Shown: piece by piece, positions 61,054 through 64,000 of the stretch
How the letters are laid out: each line of letters starts with the position of its first letter
How positions within the stretch are numbered: the first letter of the stretch is position 1
Assembly (NCBI GenBank): GCA_963204725.1
Contig: CAUJHH010000058.1
Location: forward strand, 154,585 to 218,584
Length of the DNA: 64,000 nucleotides
From: Planctomycetota bacterium
GTDB lineage: Bacteria > Planctomycetota > Phycisphaerae > Phycisphaerales > UBA1924
Direction: 5' to 3'
Program-made: the position numbers and the translations under genes
Notes under the pieces: generated by a model
What the model saw: the letters and a program-made list of their open reading frames with translations, nothing else
Database searches by the model: none
Told to the model about the DNA's origin: nothing

Positions 61054-61617
61054 GTGTTCCGGCTCTTTCTCTCAATCGCTCCACCAATCGAGGCAACCCG
61101 ATCGCTGCTTGCCTGCGCTGGGCCCGCCATCGCCGCACATCCCGACACGTGGCGCATCACCGCCGAACACCAGGTCCATCTGACGCTCCACTTCCTCGGA
61201 ACCGTCGATCCTCGCCGACTCGACCACGTCACCGAGTCCGTTGATCGCTCCGCCGCCGGTCTGCGCTCTTTCACGTTGACCGCCGATCGACTTGCTTGTC
61301 TGCCCGAACGGGGCCCGCCCCGTGTGCTCGCCGCAGTCACCGACACGCCCCCGGACATGCTCGAGATCCAACGCCGCGCCTTCCACCGACTCGCCAGCCG
61401 CGAGCAACGCACCCGCGGCAACCGATTCACACCCCACATCACGCTCGCCCGCACGTCGACGGTCGATGCGACCCGCCTCCCCGATGCCGCAATCGACCCA
61501 GTCCGCTTCGATATCTCCGAAATCCACCTCGTGCGCTCGGACCTCCGCCCGACGGGTCCGGTCCACACCGCGATCCACACCGTCGGCCTCGCGCCCGCGC
61601 GGGCTCCACGGGCGTGA
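61054..61617 (+). CDS. thpR: RNA 2',3'-cyclic phosphodiesterase (2H family)
   Basis: 187 residues. The two catalytic HxT motifs are HLTLHFLG (His42, Thr44) and HITLAR (His128, Thr130), and the N-terminus is RLFLSIAPP, as in the former LigT or 2'-5' RNA ligase family. It opens 2',3'-cyclic phosphates on RNA ends. It starts with GTG at 61054. A lone gene ahead of ndk. Confidence 0.9.
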   Translation: MFRLFLSIAPPIEATRSLLACAGPAIAAHPDTWRITAEHQVHLTLHFLGTVDPRRLDHVTESVDRSAAGLRSFTLTADRLACLPERGPPRVLAAVTDTPPDMLEIQRRAFHRLASREQRTRGNRFTPHITLARTSTVDATRLPDAAIDPVRFDISEIHLVRSDLRPTGPVHTAIHTVGLAPARAPRA

Positions 61618-61636
61618 ACCAAGCTCCCCGCCCGCC

Positions 61637-61642
61637 TATCCT
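61637..61642 (+). promoter_or_regulatory. -10 element (TATCCT) upstream of ndk
   Basis: TATCCT lies 53 bases before the ATG at 61696, leaving a leader that contains AAGGA shortly before the start. Confidence 0.4.
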
Positions 61643-61695
61643 TTCCCCCTTCCAAAACAGCCCGCAAAGCCATCCACAAACAAGGATTACGACGC

Positions 61696-62166
61696 ATGGA
61701 GACAACCCTCATCATCCTGAAGCCCGACGCCGTTCAGCGGGGTCTCATGGGCCGCATCATCAGCCGCTTCGAGGACAAAGGGCTCCAAGTCGTCGGCTGC
61801 AAGCTCATGCAAATCTCCCCCGAGCTCGCCGCCACCCACTACGAAGCCCACAGGACCAAGGGCTTCTACGCCGGCCTCGTCCGATTCATGACGAGCAGCC
61901 CCGTGCTCGTTCTCGCCGTCCGCGGCATCGGCTCCATCACCATCTGCCGCAACATGATGGGCGCGACGTTCGGCTCCAAGGCCGCTCCGGGCACAGTCCG
62001 CGGCGACTTCGGCGTCTCCAACTCCTTCAATCTCATCCACGGTTCGGACAGCCCCGAGGCCGCCGAGCGCGAACTCAAGCTCTTCTTCAAGCAGGGCGAA
62101 GTCATCGAGATCAACCGCGCCGTTGAGCAGTGGGTCTACGACTTCGGTTCCGGTAAGCCCGAGTAA
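61696..62166 (+). CDS. ndk: Nucleoside diphosphate kinase
   Basis: 156 residues. TLIILKPDAVQRGLMGRIISR, the catalytic segment NSFNLIHGSDSPE (phosphorylated His115) and FGVSN match Ndk, which equalises NTP pools by phosphate transfer from ATP. Slightly longer than the usual 140-145 residues, mainly at the C-terminus. An AAGGA ribosome binding site is present, and a terminator follows 45 bases downstream. Confidence 0.95.
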   Translation: METTLIILKPDAVQRGLMGRIISRFEDKGLQVVGCKLMQISPELAATHYEAHRTKGFYAGLVRFMTSSPVLVLAVRGIGSITICRNMMGATFGSKAAPGTVRGDFGVSNSFNLIHGSDSPEAAERELKLFFKQGEVIEINRAVEQWVYDFGSGKPE

Positions 62167-62210
62167 GCAGCCGGTCGCACCATCGAAAAACCACGTCGCC
62201 CCAAAAGGAT

Positions 62211-62241
62211 CGACGCGGGCCCGATGGGTCCGCGTCGTTTC
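62211..62241 (+). terminator. Intrinsic terminator after ndk (possibly bidirectional with csrA)
   Basis: A stem of 12 pairs with one G-U (CGACGCGGGCCC with GGGTCCGCGTCG) closes a GAT loop and is followed by TTTCT. It lies between the convergent ndk and csrA genes. Confidence 0.75.
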
Positions 62242-62270
62242 TACATGGTTTCGGTCGATGGACCGGGACT

Positions 62271-62495
62271 TCAGGTTGCGGTCGCCGCGTTGGGGCCGAT
62301 CGTCGCGACGATCGCTGGTCCCTCTTGCACGATCTGGTCCGCAATCTCGCGCCGGTGGATCTCCACCTCACGCGGGAAATCGAACGCGATCCGCACCCGC
62401 TCACCCTTGATCGAAGCGATCCGCACCACCCCGATCGGGTTCCGCGGATCTCCGATCACAACTTCTTCGCCTTCACGTCGTGTAATGACGAGCAT
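62271..62495 (-). CDS. csrA: Carbon storage regulator CsrA/RsmA
   Basis: 74 residues. LVITRREGEEVVIGD at the N-terminus, VVRIASIKGERVRIAFDFP and EVEIHRREIADQI match CsrA, a dimer that binds GGA motifs in mRNA leaders to control translation. The RNA-contact residues near the N-terminal strand and the Arg in HRR are kept. A short insert (PRNPI) lies after the second strand. GGAGG lies five bases before the ATG at 62495 and could be a CsrA autorepression site. There is no flagellar gene nearby. Confidence 0.92.
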   Translation of the reverse strand: MLVITRREGEEVVIGDPRNPIGVVRIASIKGERVRIAFDFPREVEIHRREIADQIVQEGPAIVATIGPNAATAT

Positions 62496-62556
62496 CGGTG
62501 CCTCCAGCGCCGTTCGATACGGATATCCCACCATCCGGCTCCATCGGAGCGATGGC

Positions 62557-62562
62557 AGTATA
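62557..62562 (-). promoter_or_regulatory. -10 element (TATACT) of csrA
   Basis: On the minus strand TATACT lies 61 bases before the csrA ATG. TTGTGG at 62578-62583 could act as a -35 with a short 15-base spacer. Confidence 0.4.
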
Positions 62563-62699
62563 CCACAACCCTTGTAACCACAAGGAGATTTCGTCATTCC
62601 GTCCACGGACTTTCCCCCGACCGCGGCGCAAGGCATGCGCAAAGAATCGCGTTGGGAGCGCCAATGGACCCAAATAAACAACGTACATCATGTCGAGCT

Positions 62700-62966
62700 T
62701 CAGGCTATCGCCTCGACGCCGGTGATCTCTGGGATGTGCGCCCGAAGATTCCGCTCAATACCCATCTGGAGCGTGATGTTGCTCGATGGGCACCCGACGC
62801 AAGCCCCGTGAAGCCGAATCCGCACCACACCCTCCGGCGTCACTTCGACATACTCAAGGTCTCCCCCGTCGCTCTGCACCGCCGGGCGGATCAGGTTGAT
62901 CACCTGCTCAACGCGTGCGCCGAGATCGGGTGTCGTCGTCGAAGATTCCGATGAGGAATGAGGCAT
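62700..62966 (-). CDS. NifU-like iron-sulfur scaffold domain protein (Nfu)
   Basis: 88 residues from the ATG at 62966. NLIRPAVQSDGGDLEYVEV and the cluster-binding HGACVGCPSSNITLQMGIE (Cys56, Cys59) match the C-terminal NifU/Nfu domain, which carries and delivers Fe-S clusters. A GTG-like alternative start three codons upstream (ATG at 62975) overlaps a -10 box, so the inner ATG is preferred. No suf or isc genes are adjacent. Confidence 0.92.
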   Translation of the reverse strand: MPHSSSESSTTTPDLGARVEQVINLIRPAVQSDGGDLEYVEVTPEGVVRIRLHGACVGCPSSNITLQMGIERNLRAHIPEITGVEAIA

Positions 62967-62973
62967 CACCCAC

Positions 62974-62979
62974 ATGATA
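62974..62979 (-). promoter_or_regulatory. -10 element (TATCAT), predicted leaderless start of the NifU-like gene
   Basis: On the minus strand TATCAT ends seven bases before the ATG at 62966 and itself contains the ATG at 62975, which argues for the inner start. Confidence 0.5.
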
Positions 62980-63169
62980 CGTCGTCGGATGCCTCAACGC
63001 CCCGAATGCAAGCCGCCGCCACACAGACGCCGCTGTTCCGGCCCCTGGGCACCGCTCGAACGGATCGCAAGCTCCCTCTCCCGTCCGACGAGCCCCCCAA
63101 ATCGGCGGCAAGGGTCATACCATCCAGACGCAGCAGTGGGGCCACCTCGAACCACAAAGGAGATCCATC

Positions 63170-63835
63170 ATGCGTCTGAACGGAACCACCGGAATCGTCG
63201 TGGCGTGCGTTCTCGTCGCCGCTGGCTCGATCGCCGTCGCGCAGCCGACCAAGAGGGTCGATCCGGCCTCGCTCAAGAACCTCTCTCCCGAAGAGCAGAT
63301 GCAGGTCTGTATGCAGGCCTGCATGGAAGCCGCAACACCCGGTCCAGAGCACGCCCATCTCGCCAGGGGTGTCGGGACCTGGAACGGCAAAGTCACCATG
63401 TACATGCCCGGCATGGATCCCGTCGTCAACCAGTGCGTCACCACCATCCGACCCAGCGTCGATGGCCGATTTGTCCAGATCGACTCCAAGGGCGACATGG
63501 GTGAGATGGGGCCGTTCGAAGGCCACGGCGTCTGCGGCTACGACAACGTCGCCAAGACCTACCAGTCCGTCTGGTACGACTGCATGGGCACCGGCATGGC
63601 CATCGGCACGGGCGAACTTTCGTCCGATGGCAAGACCATGACCTGGACACTCGCATTCACCTGCCCGGTCACAAAGGCTCCCGCGCAGATGACGCAGATC
63701 GAGCGTGTTACCGGTCCCAACACCATGGTGCTCGAGATGCACGCGCCCAATCCAATCACCGGCGAAGTCTCGAAAGTCATGGACATCGAGTACACACGCG
63801 ATCACTCGCAGGCCGCCGCAACCGGGGCCCGCTGA
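63170..63835 (+). CDS. Exported DUF1579 family protein
   Basis: 221 residues. A signal sequence (GIVVACVLVAAGSIAVAQ) is followed by a DUF1579-like beta-barrel domain with GVGTWNGKVTMYM, VDGRFVQIDSKGDMGEMGPF, GYDNVAKTYQSVWYDCMGTG and an ending TFCP-like FTCPVT. The family is widespread and of unknown function. Four extra Cys (near VCMQACMEA and QCVTTI) distinguish it. AAAGGAG precedes the ATG, and a terminator follows. Confidence 0.85.
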   Translation: MRLNGTTGIVVACVLVAAGSIAVAQPTKRVDPASLKNLSPEEQMQVCMQACMEAATPGPEHAHLARGVGTWNGKVTMYMPGMDPVVNQCVTTIRPSVDGRFVQIDSKGDMGEMGPFEGHGVCGYDNVAKTYQSVWYDCMGTGMAIGTGELSSDGKTMTWTLAFTCPVTKAPAQMTQIERVTGPNTMVLEMHAPNPITGEVSKVMDIEYTRDHSQAAATGAR

Positions 63836-63869
63836 ACGCCCCCCGTTCCAGAGATCGAAACGAACCCCC

Positions 63870-63907
63870 GACCGGCCGGCGCGAGAGCCTCGGCCGGTCT
63901 TTCCTTT
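63870..63907 (+). terminator. Intrinsic terminator after the DUF1579 gene
   Basis: A 9-bp perfect stem (GACCGGCCG with CGGCCGGTC) with a 12-base loop, followed by TTTCCTTT. Confidence 0.8.
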
Positions 63908-63924
63908 GACGCCCGCGCGACCGG

Positions 63925-63930
63925 TATGCT
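63925..63930 (+). promoter_or_regulatory. -10 element (TATGCT), predicted leaderless start of the last gene
   Basis: TATGCT ends six bases before the ATG at 63937, in the gap after the DUF1579 terminator. Confidence 0.45.
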
Positions 63931-63936
63931 TCGGCC

Positions 63937-64000
63937 ATGATCAACGATTTCCTCGTCACGCTCGGGATCGTCGCAGGCGCACTCCTCCTCGGCGCCGGCG
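63937..64000 (+). CDS. Start of a membrane or exported protein, 3'-truncated by window edge
   Basis: Only the first 21 codons are visible. They encode a hydrophobic N-terminus (INDFLVTLGIVAGALLLGAG) that reads as a signal or first transmembrane helix. A -10 box six bases upstream supports the ATG at 63937. The family cannot be told. Confidence 0.55.
   Translation, partial: MINDFLVTLGIVAGALLLGAG

Overview
The window is a 64 kb, GC-rich, densely packed stretch of bacterial chromosome. The gene content fits a planctomycete, most likely of the class Phycisphaerae. The pointers are paired ExbB/ExbD genes beside a von Willebrand A (vWA) protein, ECF sigma factors paired with unusual membrane partners, a DUF1559/prepilin-like protein, a sulfatase, an archaeal-type phosphoglycerate mutase, a UDPGP-family sugar pyrophosphorylase and an FHA-GspE fusion. 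This assignment is inference from gene content. I saw no insertion sequence, prophage, CRISPR array, rRNA gene or replication origin. One tRNA gene (Asp) is present.

Layout. 1-9.8 kb: one tightly coupled operon encoding a vWA protein (5' end outside the window), an exported protein, a TolQ/ExbB-type proton channel, two ExbD/TolR-type proteins, two very large repeat-type envelope proteins and a Cys-pair exported protein. It looks like an uncharacterised proton-driven envelope machine and is the best candidate for an undescribed system. 9.8-14.7 kb: a tRNA-binding-domain protein, an ECF sigma/anti-sigma/effector set, a DUF4286-like protein, and a second ECF sigma followed by an anti-sigma-like protein fused to a prepilin-like domain. 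14.8-16.5 kb: rpmI-rplT and a site-2 protease. 16.5-24.6 kb: ureohydrolase, apgM, a membrane protein, guanine deaminase, UDPGP-family pyrophosphorylase, rpe and a UDP-sugar dehydrogenase. 24.6-31 kb: serS-fmt-HExxH protein on the minus strand, then FHA-GspE and hldE. 31-36.9 kb: a DUF899/small membrane protein pair behind a consensus promoter, codA-like amidohydrolase with an M61 peptidase, and galK. 36.9-50 kb: peptide transporter with a large insertion, rpsP, trmD, rplS, accD, a dead histidine phosphatase, trpB, a nucleoside transporter, lnt with a HEAT protein, a coiled-coil protein and tRNA-Asp. 50.3-60 kb: sulfatase and Na+/solute symporter, an arsenic cluster (arsR, a catalytically degenerate arsC-like gene, arsM) and an RND efflux pair. 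60-64 kb: DUF883/YqjE-like pair, thpR, ndk, csrA, a NifU-like scaffold, a DUF1579 protein and the first codons of one more gene.

Regulation. At about 16 genes a -10-like hexamer (TAnnnT or near) ends only 3 to 9 bases before the start codon, which predicts leaderless mRNAs. Genes with longer leaders or inside operons usually show a GGAG-type ribosome binding site or a 4-base ATGA overlap. Consensus two-box promoters are seen before the DUF899 gene and the tRNA. Five or six intrinsic terminators are clear.
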